From DATFVJ01 sp963712955 (GTDB taxonomy: Bacteria; Actinomycetota; Actinomycetes; Streptosporangiales; Streptosporangiaceae): a DNA stretch of 64,000 bases. The notes under the pieces are model-generated. The model saw only the letters and a list, made by a program, of their open reading frames with translations, had not been told where the DNA came from and made no database searches. Shown here piece by piece: positions 8,682-17,115 of this stretch. Location of the stretch: contig CAVQKF010000014.1 of NCBI GenBank assembly GCA_963712955.1, forward strand, positions 248,001 to 312,000, written 5' to 3'. Numbering within the stretch: the first letter of the stretch is position 1; each line of letters opens with the position of its first letter. Position numbers and translations under genes: made by a program.

Positions 8682-10399
8682 CCGTCGTCCTCCCTGTCAC
8701 CCACAAGCGCGTCGAGCGCGCCGCGGCCAAGCAGGTAGTCGGTTCGCGCGCGGGCCAGATCGTCGCCGAGCGCCTCCAGCCGCTGGGCGAATTCGACGTC
8801 GTCATCGGCCTGGATGTAGCTGTCGAACACGGTCGCCTCAAAGTCGAAGTCGTCGTCGATCCGGCCGAGGATCATGTCAAGCTCACCGATGACCAGCTCG
8901 AACATGTTGATCTTCGCTTCAAGGACCCGGAGCACCTGTTCCTCGATCGTCCCTTTGGCGACCAGGTTGGTGAGCAGCACGTCGTGTTCCTGACCCACGC
9001 GGTGGAGCCTGCCCAGCCGCTGCTCGATCTGCATCGGGTTCCACGGAAGATCGACATTGACCATGACATGGCAAAACTGCAGGTTGCGTCCCTCCCCGGC
9101 GGATTCCGTCGACATCAGTACCTGGGCTTCCTCGCGGAAGGCGGTGACCGCCTTCTCTTTCTCAGCCCGTGGCAGGCTGCCGTGGTAGCACACGGCGGGG
9201 ATGCCAGCCTGGGCGACCTGATGGGCGAGCAGGTCGAGGGTCTGGCGGAACGCCGTGAAGACCAGCACCTTTTCGCCTGATTCGAGGTGGGCGCGGAGCC
9301 TGTCGAGCAGGACGGCGCTCTTGCGCGAGCCCTTCGCCGCCTTGGCGCGCCGCGCGAGATCGGCCCAGCCCAGTTTCTCCAGGGTGGGCGCCACGGCCGC
9401 CGGGCTCGATCCGGCCAGCTTGGCGAGGCTTCGCAAGGTGAGCCGGTGGCTGGGCGCGGCAGCGCGGCCCTCGGCGCGGATCCGGGCCATCAGGTCGGCG
9501 TATAGCTCAGCTTCCGCCGCACTCGGCGCGACCAACAGCGTTTCCGCGAGCCGCCGCGGCAGCATGACCGTGACCTCGCTGCGCCGATGCCGGATCATGA
9601 CCTCGCTGGTGCGCTTGCGGAGCACGTGCAGGTTCCTGGGGTTCGTACGGGGAGTTGCGCCGCCCGCGCCGTGGGCGGCGCGGAACTGCGCGGTCGTGCC
9701 GAGCAGGCCGGGCGCCACCAGGCTGACCAATTCGTAGAGATCCTGGAGCCGGTTCTCCACCGGTGTCGCGGTCAGCAGCAGCAGATACCGGGACCGTAGC
9801 TGCCGGGCGAATTTTCCGGACGCGCTGCGCGGTGTCCGCACTCGATGCGCCTCATCGATGATGACGGCATCCCACTGGTCCTCCCCGAGCACAGACTTGA
9901 GCGGGTCGCGGCGTGCGGCTGCGAGGGACGCCAGCACGACCGGCCGGTCGAGACCGGTTTCCCAGCCGGTTCTTCCAGCGATCACCGTCGGCAGGCCAAA
10001 CTTGCGCTCGAGCTCCTCCTGCCATTGCGTCACCAGCCCGGCCAGCGTGACCACCAGCGTCTGGTCGGCCAGACCCCGCATCCGAAGCTCGGCCAGCACC
10101 AGGGCGGCCTCGATGGTCTTACCGAGCCCAACCTCGTCGGCCAGGATGGCCCGGCCGCGCATGTGGCGAAGCGCGGTCTGCGCCGCCTGGAGCTGGTAGT
10201 CGAAGGGTTCGAACCGCAACATGGGCGTCGACAGGAAGGTCTCGAACCCGGGCTTGCTCCACACCTGCGCTGCCTCATCGACGAGCAACGAGACATCGGC
10301 ACCGACTGGCCGCCCGGTTCGCACGCGGGCGAGCAACGGTGCGTAAAGCGTCACAAGCTGATCGAGCACCCCAGATGGCTCGGCAAGCTCGGTGGTCAC
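8678..10399 (-). CDS. SNF2/RapA-like DEAD/DEAH-box helicase, 573 aa
   Basis: Superfamily 2 Swi2/Snf2 ATPase. Motif I is DEVGLGKT (88-95), motif II is DEAH (182-185), motif III is LLLTATPVEN (about 207-216), and the second RecA lobe ends in QIEQRLGRLHRVGQ (motif VI). GTG at 10399 is chosen because GAGAGGAG sits five bases before it; the frame is open further upstream without a better start. These ATPases move double-stranded DNA or remodel RNA polymerase (RapA) and also occur in phage-defence sets. Here the operon is only the helicase and the zinc-ribbon protein, so the task is open. Confidence 0.85.
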   Translation of the reverse strand: MTTELAEPSGVLDQLVTLYAPLLARVRTGRPVGADVSLLVDEAAQVWSKPGFETFLSTPMLRFEPFDYQLQAAQTALRHMRGRAILADEVGLGKTIEAALVLAELRMRGLADQTLVVTLAGLVTQWQEELERKFGLPTVIAGRTGWETGLDRPVVLASLAAARRDPLKSVLGEDQWDAVIIDEAHRVRTPRSASGKFARQLRSRYLLLLTATPVENRLQDLYELVSLVAPGLLGTTAQFRAAHGAGGATPRTNPRNLHVLRKRTSEVMIRHRRSEVTVMLPRRLAETLLVAPSAAEAELYADLMARIRAEGRAAAPSHRLTLRSLAKLAGSSPAAVAPTLEKLGWADLARRAKAAKGSRKSAVLLDRLRAHLESGEKVLVFTAFRQTLDLLAHQVAQAGIPAVCYHGSLPRAEKEKAVTAFREEAQVLMSTESAGEGRNLQFCHVMVNVDLPWNPMQIEQRLGRLHRVGQEHDVLLTNLVAKGTIEEQVLRVLEAKINMFELVIGELDMILGRIDDDFDFEATVFDSYIQADDDVEFAQRLEALGDDLARARTDYLLGRGALDALVGDREDDG

Positions 10400-10815
10400 A
10401 CTCACTCCTCTCGATCTCCTCCTCCGGACTTCGGCCAAGCCCGATGGTGCCACACGGCCACGACAGAACGCGGGCCATTCCACGGCGCGTCGCGAGTCCG
10501 GAAATGTCGGCTCCGCCGGTCCCGCTCCCCGCACACCGGAGGGCGTCGCCAGCCACGGTTGCTCAGCTGGCTGGACGGTGTTATCTTCCTGCCCCCCGAC
10601 TTCGTGTCCCTCAGATGATCAGCAGGCAGATTTAATCGTTGCGGTGACGTCGCGCTTGCGTCCGCTGCATGGTTCGCGAGGCTGGTTGTGGGCTGGGTTG
10701 TGGACTGACCGTGAACGTCGAGCGTCGATGGCTTACAGGCATGGCTACCCAACTCAAATCCGCCACGGCCAACGCCTCCAATTGGGCAGCTGGGAGATCG
10801 CGACGGAGCGGGCGG
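10400..10815. other. Gene-free stretch upstream of the helicase operon
   Basis: About 415 bp between the helicase start and the 3' end of the broken membrane-protein gene. It must hold the helicase promoter. I see no convincing coding sequence, long repeat or palindrome in it; open frames on both strands are arginine-rich shadows. Confidence 0.5.
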
Positions 10816-12208
10816 TCATGCGGGCCGCGCCTGGAAGATCACAACTCCACCGTATTCGTACCACACCCGCCAATAGGGCGATGCTTTCAGCCGCGGTGCA
10901 AGGGCCGACAAGGTACCGGGCGCGAGGGCACCGTAGTAGTCGGCGTAGCGGTCCATTGACGGCCCGATGACGAGGTACCCCGAGCCTTTGGCGAGGTTCG
11001 CGACCGACCACGCCAGCGCTCTGGGATCCGTGCGCTCGAGTCCGTTCTTCTCGAACTCGGCAGACCCAGTCAGCGAGGGGTCGTTCGCCGTTTGCGCCGC
11101 GTTGTGCAGCACGTACCTGCCGTTCAGCAGAACCGTGACGTACGGGACTGCCCGATGCCTCGGGGACAGGCGGCGAGCAATGGCAAAGATCGTCACCGCG
11201 TTGAGCGCTTCGAAGAACAGCTGCGCCCAGTTCGAGTACGTCAAAGGCGAGCGCCCGCTCAGACGGACCAGCCCTGCCGCCGCCGTGAAGAAGCCGGGCC
11301 ATTGCTGGTAGACGTCGAGCGGGTCGCGCAAGGCACCTCCGCCGACCACATAGTCGACGACGCCGAAGTGCTTGTACGCCCAGCTCCCCAGCGGAGTCGC
11401 AGCGAGCATCGCCGGTGTCCCGTTGAACTCGACCAGCAGCAGACCCAGAGCCACGACAGCCGCCGGCCACGCGGTGCGAACGAACCGGAGCGCAAGCACC
11501 AGAGCCCCGATCGTGAGCACCGACGCGGCCAGGAATGAGACACCAAGGAGCGGCAGCAGGCCGTAGTTGCCCACGGCATGCCCGCGAGCCTGAACCACCG
11601 CGATGACCCACAGCCCAGCCGCAGCCACCACCAGCCCACTGACGACGAGAACCTCGGGGGGCAGGGACCGGCGCGAAGCAGCGAAGAACCTCGGCCCGCG
11701 AGCCGGCCCCGACCGCCTTCCACCCTGAAGGTTTCTCAGCCTCGTTCACCGAAACCACAACAGGCAGGCGCTTCAGATATCGGGCCAGCTGAGCGATGAG
11801 GAAGACGGCAGACCCGATCCCGCCCACCCCTGCCGTCGCCGTTAGGAGGACTCCAAGCATGGTGACCTGCAGCCACGCGAGCACCGAGGTGACGAGGACC
11901 GTCCAGGTCAGGCTCGCGGCAACCACCGCAAGCGCGCGGGTCAGGCGCTCCCTGGTCGACAGCCAGCACACCAAGGCGCACCCCGGAGTCACGCACAACG
12001 TCACCAAGCCGACCCATACGGCCGCCGTCGTGCCCCTCGCGAACAACGCAGTGGCAGCGCCCATCACGGCGCCGACGAGACCCGCTGAGGCCGTGACCAA
12101 CCGATCACCCCGCGCCTCGTCAGCGCTGCGCCGCCACGCTGCCATGAACTGGGTCCAGCCGACCCTCGCGCCGGCATCATGCCGCGGCTGGGTGGTGATG
12201 GCGGCCAT
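10816..12208 (-). pseudogene. GT-C-like polytopic membrane protein of the exopolysaccharide locus, frameshifted
   Basis: The 5' part starts at ATG 12208, with AAGGAG about 7 bases upstream, and encodes several hydrophobic segments (ALAVVAASLTWTVLVTSVLAW, then MLGVLLTATAGVGGIGSAVF). Around 11640-11720 the reading moves to another frame for further segments, DVYQQWPGFFTAAAGLVRLS, and a C-terminal domain ending YWRVWYEYGGVVIFQARPA. The QQWPGFF signature and this type of soluble C-terminus occur in large actinobacterial membrane proteins near glycosyltransferases. Compared with the 632-aa protein at 18087, material seems to be missing in the middle, near 11150-11180. The gene is broken and probably also internally deleted. 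Confidence 0.65.
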
Positions 12209-12510
12209 CTTGGTTCTCCTTCGCGGCGTGGGTCAGACGTCATCGAGGGTGGGCTTGCGGGTTGTCGCGGCCTTGGCGCGGTGCAGGTGAGCGGGATGAT
12301 CAGGCGTCCGAGCGACCCTGGCACGTCCCCGGGCAACCGTGACCTGCGGGCGCCCGGCCCGAACCGGCTGCCCAGCAACCGGCCCTGCGTCGGCCGCCAT
12401 TGACGCTGTCGATCAAGCTGACATGAATCCCCAGGCTCCGCAAACGGACGGGATTCCCGGACAATTACGCCGCGAAACGGTTAGGAATCGCGGAGAGTCG
12501 AGGACAATCC
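12209..12510. other. Gap between the GT4 gene and the broken membrane-protein gene
   Basis: About 300 bp with no credible gene. It precedes the membrane-protein start, whose ribosome site is at its right edge on the minus strand. Nothing else was seen. Confidence 0.4.
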
Positions 12511-13791
12511 TCACGATGACGCCTCCTCAAAGTCGGGCTCCCTTGCAGAAGAGTCAGCCGCAAAAAGGAGCGCCTCAATCGAGTCGGCCCAGCTTCGGGG
12601 GTCCGCGAATCGCCGACCTACCAGCTGCACCGCACCCCGAATTGCGGCCTTTAGAGCGTGTCCATTACTGGGTGATATGAATATGGCGCCGTCGTAACCG
12701 GTTGCAGCTTCTGGCAGGCCACCGACACGGGTTACGATGACAGGGAGTCCCCAGTCCATCGCTACATGCAGTGGGCCACTACTGGACGAGCGACGGTACG
12801 GGAGTACGACCACGTCCGCATGGGCGAAGGCAGCGCCCACTACCTCGTCCGGGACGTAATCATTGACAAATGTAATACGGTCACGGTGCGGACTGGTCGC
12901 GATGAGACGGGCTGGCTCTGTGCAGCCCTCCCAGGTCTCGCCAACCACCGTTAACCACAGACCGGATACCTCCTTGGCATCGAGCCCATTAAAGACCTCT
13001 AGCAAGTCTTCCAGTCCCTTGTAAGGGCGAATCGTTCCAAAGAACAGGAGGTTGACCACTCCCGGCCGCGGAGCCTTCTTTACGGCAGCAATGGCAGCCT
13101 TGTTGAAAGGACGCTCTTCAATGCTTGGACGATATTGATCAAACGGGCCATGCGGTGCGATCGCGATGCGTACATCTCTAGGGCCATAGTCAGCCTTGAG
13201 CGCTGCCCGATCTGCCGTTGAGTGAACCACGCAGCCGTGGCAGAGACGGAGTAACAGGCGAAGCCCCCATCGCCCGTACCGGCGAACAGGTGCGAAACGT
13301 CCCTCGCCGGTGTCTTGCAGTTCGTGCAGTTCAAGGACAATACGGGCCCCGGCCAGCCGACCTGTTATGGCCAGTACCAGGTAAGTGTGGAGCACCGTGG
13401 CTGTCCACCACTGCAGCACCAGCACCTCTGGTCGGCGGGACCCCATGAACGATAACGCTCTGAAAAGCGAACGCCCCCACCACCAATCGACACCGTCGCA
13501 GACCGTCACATCAGATCGGTAGGCCGTACTCGCACGTGGCTGACCAACGCGTCGCGAGCCAGGGTAGAGGCGCCGCGGCAATAACTGCCGCATCTGGATT
13601 ACCCTCACGTCGTGGTGATCAGCGAGAGCGTTGGCGAGCCGACAGGTGTAGTAGCTAACACCCGACGTAAAACGCCAGCCAGGGCCGACAAGATAAACCA
13701 CACGGCGTGAGTCAGATTGCACATTTGCATGACCGTTCGTATGCTGTCCAGCAAAACCGCCCAGGGCCTTGCCGACATTCTTGCGCGTCAT
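12511..13791 (-). CDS. Family 4 glycosyltransferase, 426 aa
   Basis: GT-B fold retaining glycosyltransferase. The N-terminal lobe has GPGWRFTSGVSYYTCRLANA, the typical glycine-rich donor-lobe entry. The C-terminal lobe has NLLFFGTIRPYKGLEDLLEV (nucleotide-sugar binding) and the sequence ADVVVLPYRRSSSSGPLHVA, equivalent to the EX7E region although the first acidic residue is not in its usual place. ATG 13791 is chosen because GGAAGGG lies six bases before it. It probably adds a sugar during repeat-unit assembly at the inner face of the membrane. Base composition is visibly less GC-rich than in its neighbours, suggesting separate acquisition. Confidence 0.85.
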   Translation of the reverse strand: MTRKNVGKALGGFAGQHTNGHANVQSDSRRVVYLVGPGWRFTSGVSYYTCRLANALADHHDVRVIQMRQLLPRRLYPGSRRVGQPRASTAYRSDVTVCDGVDWWWGRSLFRALSFMGSRRPEVLVLQWWTATVLHTYLVLAITGRLAGARIVLELHELQDTGEGRFAPVRRYGRWGLRLLLRLCHGCVVHSTADRAALKADYGPRDVRIAIAPHGPFDQYRPSIEERPFNKAAIAAVKKAPRPGVVNLLFFGTIRPYKGLEDLLEVFNGLDAKEVSGLWLTVVGETWEGCTEPARLIATSPHRDRITFVNDYVPDEVVGAAFAHADVVVLPYRRSSSSGPLHVAMDWGLPVIVTRVGGLPEAATGYDGAIFISPSNGHALKAAIRGAVQLVGRRFADPRSWADSIEALLFAADSSAREPDFEEASS

Positions 13792-13854
13792 ACGATACCC
13801 TTCCAATCTTCAACCATGCGCACCATCAATCCGGCCGCCAGCTGCCAGCTGTGC

Positions 13855-14381
13855 TCAGCTGTCGAATCGATGCGGACAGGCGCACATGAACTTGACCATT
13901 CGCAATCCGGGGACGGCAGCCCTCGCCGCAGTGCCAACTGTTTCTCCGAGGGTCCGCAGCACGCGAAGGCCTTCGCTGAAGGCGCTAGGTTGCTCACTCC
14001 GTGAATTCGGGGAGTGCTCGAAACTGGCGACCTCGGTGACAACGGGCCCTGCCCTGGCGACGCGAATGTTGACCAGGGCCTCGACCTCTAAGCCGTCACC
14101 CCATAACCGTCCGTCACCGCCGGACTGGGACGGTAGTGCGGCGCCGGCAGCTTGGCTGTGCCCTGGGACCGCGTCCCGCAACTGCCTGCGGATCCACTCG
14201 TAGCGGTCGGGGTTGCTGTCCACGGCGACTACCGCCTCGTGCGGCCGTGGCTGCTGGCCCAGCGCCAGGCCCTGCGTAAGCGGGTGATGTCGTGGCTGCC
14301 GCCCCTGCGGGCCTCATTGAGGGCCGGAATGACGACCGAAACCCGGTGTAAAAATTTCCCCTCGGCAGGCAGATCGCCCAT
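13855..14381 (-). pseudogene. Relic of a GT2 glycosyltransferase (copy of the gene at 26003)
   Basis: The minus strand from ATG 14381 begins with the same residues as the intact gene at 26003: MGDLPAEGKF, one changed residue, then HRVSVVIPALNEAR. It then jumps by internal deletion to the later segment SHDITRLRRA. Further down another frame keeps pieces of the C-terminal part (WGDGLEVEALVNIRVARAG, then EGLRVLRTL). The central catalytic part is gone, so this cannot work. Its promoter region is almost identical to that of the intact gene. Confidence 0.8.
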
Positions 14382-14631
14382 AAATCCCCCTGGGATGACG
14401 GGCCCGGCACGGAAAACGTGCGGACCACTCAGCCGGTACCTGAGGCCTGCCCGGCCAGCCCCCGCGGCTCGCGTTCACCGAGATCGTCGCCATGTGTCAC
14501 AACAGGCGCTGTGTCACAAGAGGCGCTCGCTCGTCGTCGACAGGCCCCACTATCAACGCATTGCATTCGATCAGCAACAATTCTGCTTATCCACCGCTTT
14601 ACCTAGATTTTACCTGCGCCGTCCACGCGAG
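14306..14631. repeat. Inverted duplicate segment, copy A (326 bp)
   Basis: The reverse complement of this segment matches 25748-26078 with about three substitutions, a 6-bp gap and a 1-bp gap. It covers the whole upstream control region and the first 25 codons of a GT2 gene. The near identity in non-coding DNA points to a recent duplication or gene conversion. Copies A and B face each other about 11 kb apart and could support inversion of the locus. Confidence 0.9.
14493..14519. promoter_or_regulatory. Paired TTGTGACACA direct repeats (copy A)
   Basis: On the minus strand two exact TTGTGACACA boxes start 17 bases apart (plus-strand positions 14493-14502 and 14510-14519). The same pair is kept in copy B at 25859-25885. 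Their position, about 110-140 bases upstream of the start codon, fits an activator or repressor site. The binding protein is unknown. Confidence 0.5.
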
Positions 14632-14731
14632 ATGACGCCGGGGTAGCTGGTCAAGGGCCGGCTGAGGGCATGTGCCGGGCCGGGCGCTGACGGCGCAGTC
14701 GACTGGATGTGGTGATCAATACCCGCTGTGC

Positions 14732-14814
14732 CTGAGCCGCCGGTTCCCCGAGTTGCTGGATCTTCCAGCTGGGGAACTGGATTTGAGCTGGTGGAGTCCC
14801 GGGCGGCGGCTCAG
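14732..14814. terminator. Large nested hairpin over the 3' end of the GH26 gene
   Basis: The outer arms CTGAGCCGCC (14732-14741) and GGCGGCTCAG (14805-14814) pair perfectly and include the GH26 stop codon. Inside, GTTCCCC (14743-14749) pairs with GGGGAAC (14771-14777) around a GCTGGA/TCCAGC stem. There is no T-tract, as often in GC-rich actinobacteria. It is probably a terminator between the GH26 gene and the relic beyond it. Confidence 0.6.
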
Positions 14815-15899
14815 AATCCCGCCCGGTAAGCTGCCGAAGCCTTGGGCACCGTGGCGTGGGCGCCGTAGTTCCCGATACCGGAGGCCGGGCTGCCCTGGAA
14901 GTTGGACTCGAAGGCCAGATGGGCGGCGTGTGCTTCGAAGAATGCTTTCATGTCTTGCACGTACAGCGGGTCGTCCCCGCCAGCCGAGGTACCGGAGCGG
15001 ACGTTTCCCCACTCTGGCACCGACAGCGGCTTACCGTGCGCGATCGCGAACGCGAGCCAGAAGTTGCACCCGAACGGACTGTTGAGCTGGCTCTGCCAGC
15101 CCGCGGCGGCCGTCGCAGGTGGCCACCAGTCGTAGCTGTCGACCCCCACCATGTTCACGTAACTGTTGCCAGGCCAGGCCAGTCGCGGATCGGCCAGCCC
15201 AGAGCTGACCCCGCGGTTCACGTTCCAGTCCCATTGCAGCCCCGGGGCGGTAGACCACGCCGAGCTGACGATCTGCCGCCAGCACTCGGCCCACACCGAC
15301 GGCTTGCTGGCCGTCCAGACGTACCAGCCCCCGTTGAACTCCCAGCCCAACCGGATGATCGAATCACCCAGGCCGTAGGACGTGATCACCCTGCCGAACT
15401 CGCGCCAGCGGGCGTTGTACGCGCCGTTTGCACACGACTGGATGGAAACCCCGGGCACGTCCTCGGGCAGCATCGCCACCCCGAACACCATGGTGTATGG
15501 CGATCCACTCCAGAGCGAGTACAGCCAGGACGGATTCTCGATGTCCTGCCAGGTTGCCCGATCCGACCAGGCCTCCACGACGTCCAGTGGGCGACCGCGC
15601 CAGGCGGCGAAGGCCGCGGCCGCCGCCGGGGTGTTGCCCGGCAGATAGACCCCGCTGGCCCAAGGCAGGCCGGAATGGCTCCCGGCCGCCGCGTCACCGG
15701 GCACGAGCCCGGCCAGGATGACCACCGCGGCGATCCCGAGTGCGATCCGCCTGGCGAGGGCGACTCGCCTGGCGAGGGCGACTCGCCTGCCGGCACCGGG
15801 GAGCAGCCGTTGCGTCCTCCCGCGCCGGCGGCGGGGCGAGGTTTGGGGGCCCGCCGGTGGGCGCGGGCGCTCGGGTGACGCATGGGTTGCGCCGGGCAC
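14811..15899 (-). CDS. Secreted GH26-type glycoside hydrolase, 362 aa
   Basis: GTG 15899 is chosen because a perfect AGGAGG lies seven bases upstream; the frame is open further but has no comparable ribosome site. A basic, arginine-rich N-terminus with a short 18-bp repeat precedes one hydrophobic segment (LGIAAVVILAGLVPGDAAAG), a signal peptide or anchor. The catalytic barrel follows. RLGWEFNGGWYVW carries the likely acid/base Glu187, and SVPEWGN carries the likely nucleophile Glu296, as in clan A family 26 (beta-mannanase-like) enzymes. It is probably exported and trims or releases the polysaccharide made by this locus, as glycosidases in such loci often do. The exact substrate is unknown. 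Confidence 0.8.
   Translation of the reverse strand: MPGATHASPERPRPPAGPQTSPRRRRGRTQRLLPGAGRRVALARRVALARRIALGIAAVVILAGLVPGDAAAGSHSGLPWASGVYLPGNTPAAAAAFAAWRGRPLDVVEAWSDRATWQDIENPSWLYSLWSGSPYTMVFGVAMLPEDVPGVSIQSCANGAYNARWREFGRVITSYGLGDSIIRLGWEFNGGWYVWTASKPSVWAECWRQIVSSAWSTAPGLQWDWNVNRGVSSGLADPRLAWPGNSYVNMVGVDSYDWWPPATAAAGWQSQLNSPFGCNFWLAFAIAHGKPLSVPEWGNVRSGTSAGGDDPLYVQDMKAFFEAHAAHLAFESNFQGSPASGIGNYGAHATVPKASAAYRAGF
15743..15790 (-). repeat. 18-bp in-frame repeat in the GH26 leader
   Basis: Two full 18-bp units (15743-15760, 15761-15778) and a partial third encode tandem ALARRV-type hexapeptides just before the hydrophobic leader of the GH26 protein. Copy number could vary by slippage without changing frame. 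Confidence 0.7.
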
Positions 15900-16511
15900 G
15901 TCGATCCTCCTGATCGTCCGGGGGCCCTGCGTCGTCACCCGGTACCCGGTACTGCGCCCAGGCTGGTTGCTAAGAGCTCGCCGAAGATCCATTTTCGCGC
16001 TGTGGGGCGTGCCTGGCCGCGGGGTGGGCGTTCCGGCAGGCCACTGGCGAGGTGCCTGCTGAGCAGATCCTTTTCGTAGGAAATAGCCCCCGGGTTCCCC
16101 GGCTGGTCGCCGCCGTCTGGTTGTGGCCCGGGTAAGCGCCTTCTCGCGCCACCACGCGTCGACACAGCACGTTCTGTCTATCACAGAAAGTGACGTCGTA
16201 TTGCCTTGACCGGGCCGGGCAAGGCGCCGAGGTGACCGGACGCGGAACTGGTAAAGATCCGTAACACAGTTCGGCGCCGTCTCTGGCCGATGACCGATCG
16301 GCATGAATGATCTAGGTGAAGGCCGTCTTTACCTGTATTGCCACAGGAGCCCGGTGCTACCTGATACATTGCCCTCACCTGTGGAGTGACGCATGCCTAA
16401 CACTCTGTAATTTCGTCACGCCAGCAGGTGAACCCACCGGCCCGTCCGCGGACGAAGGTGGTACGGGGCCGACCCTCCCGCCTGATTCGCTTGAAGTCGT
16501 GGAAGGGGACC
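15900..16511. promoter_or_regulatory. Control region between GH26 and the rightward exopolysaccharide genes
   Basis: About 610 bp without a credible gene. It holds an inverted repeat TTCTGT-N5-ACAGAA (16172-16188) and a second one, CCACAGG (16341-16347) with CCTGTGG (16378-16384). The second overlaps two related boxes starting TACCTG and ending ATTGCC. The region is less GC-rich than its surroundings and lies between divergent transcription units, so it most likely carries both promoters and operators. Assignments are inferred from position. Confidence 0.5.
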
Positions 16512-16990
16512 ATGACGGTGCAGGCAGCTATTGGAGTGCGCTGGCCACGCGTGTCCGTTGTCGTTCCCGCACTGCACGGAGCCCATAACCTCTTTCACGT
16601 TTTGCCCGGATGCCACCCAACGTTCACGGGGCCATCCTGGTTGACGGCTCCTGCGTGGACGGCTACTGCGTGGACGGCACCGTGACGGTCGCTCGCCACG
16701 CACTCGCCTGCGGCTTCGCCCCGGGCGATGACGTCGGGTGTGTCACCGCGGAGGTCATGCCGGCCCAGCTGGACACGCGGACTCAGGAGTTATTCGAGCA
16801 GTTAGGCGGACACAGTCGGTTAGGCGGACACAGTAAGGGCCGCGGCTTCTCAGCGGAGGTTTTCTCCCGGTATGGCCCGCAGAGCCGCTGCACCCGCTGC
16901 CCCCGTTCGGCGTCGGCGCAAACTTCCACGGCACGGCGCTGCAGGATCTCCGCCAGCATTCGTCCGGGCGACGCCGTACGCCCTTACGGG
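16512..16990 (+). pseudogene. Chimeric relic of two GT2 glycosyltransferases
   Basis: Behind a GGAAGG ribosome site, ATG 16512 opens a frame reading RVSVVVPALHGAHNLFHVL, related to the start of the GT2 at 26003. After a shift near 16600 the next frame gives GAILVDGS and ALACGF from the same family. It then passes into GDDVGCVTAEVMPAQLDTRT, QELFEQLGGHS and GFSAEVFSRYGPQ, which match the middle of the other GT2 (minus strand, 23780-25126). An 18-bp unit is duplicated at about 16800-16835 (GGHS repeated). It is therefore a fused, shifted remnant of two different GT2 genes. Confidence 0.75.
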
Positions 16991-17115
16991 GTACCTCGGT
17001 GGCACTGCCCGCTGGCTGGGAAGCCGCGGTGACGCGGACCGCGAGGTGCTGTCGCGGCGCGCTGCGCCAGGCAGCCGGCTGCCGTGGGAGACGACCCGCC
17101 AGAAGGGTGGCTCAC

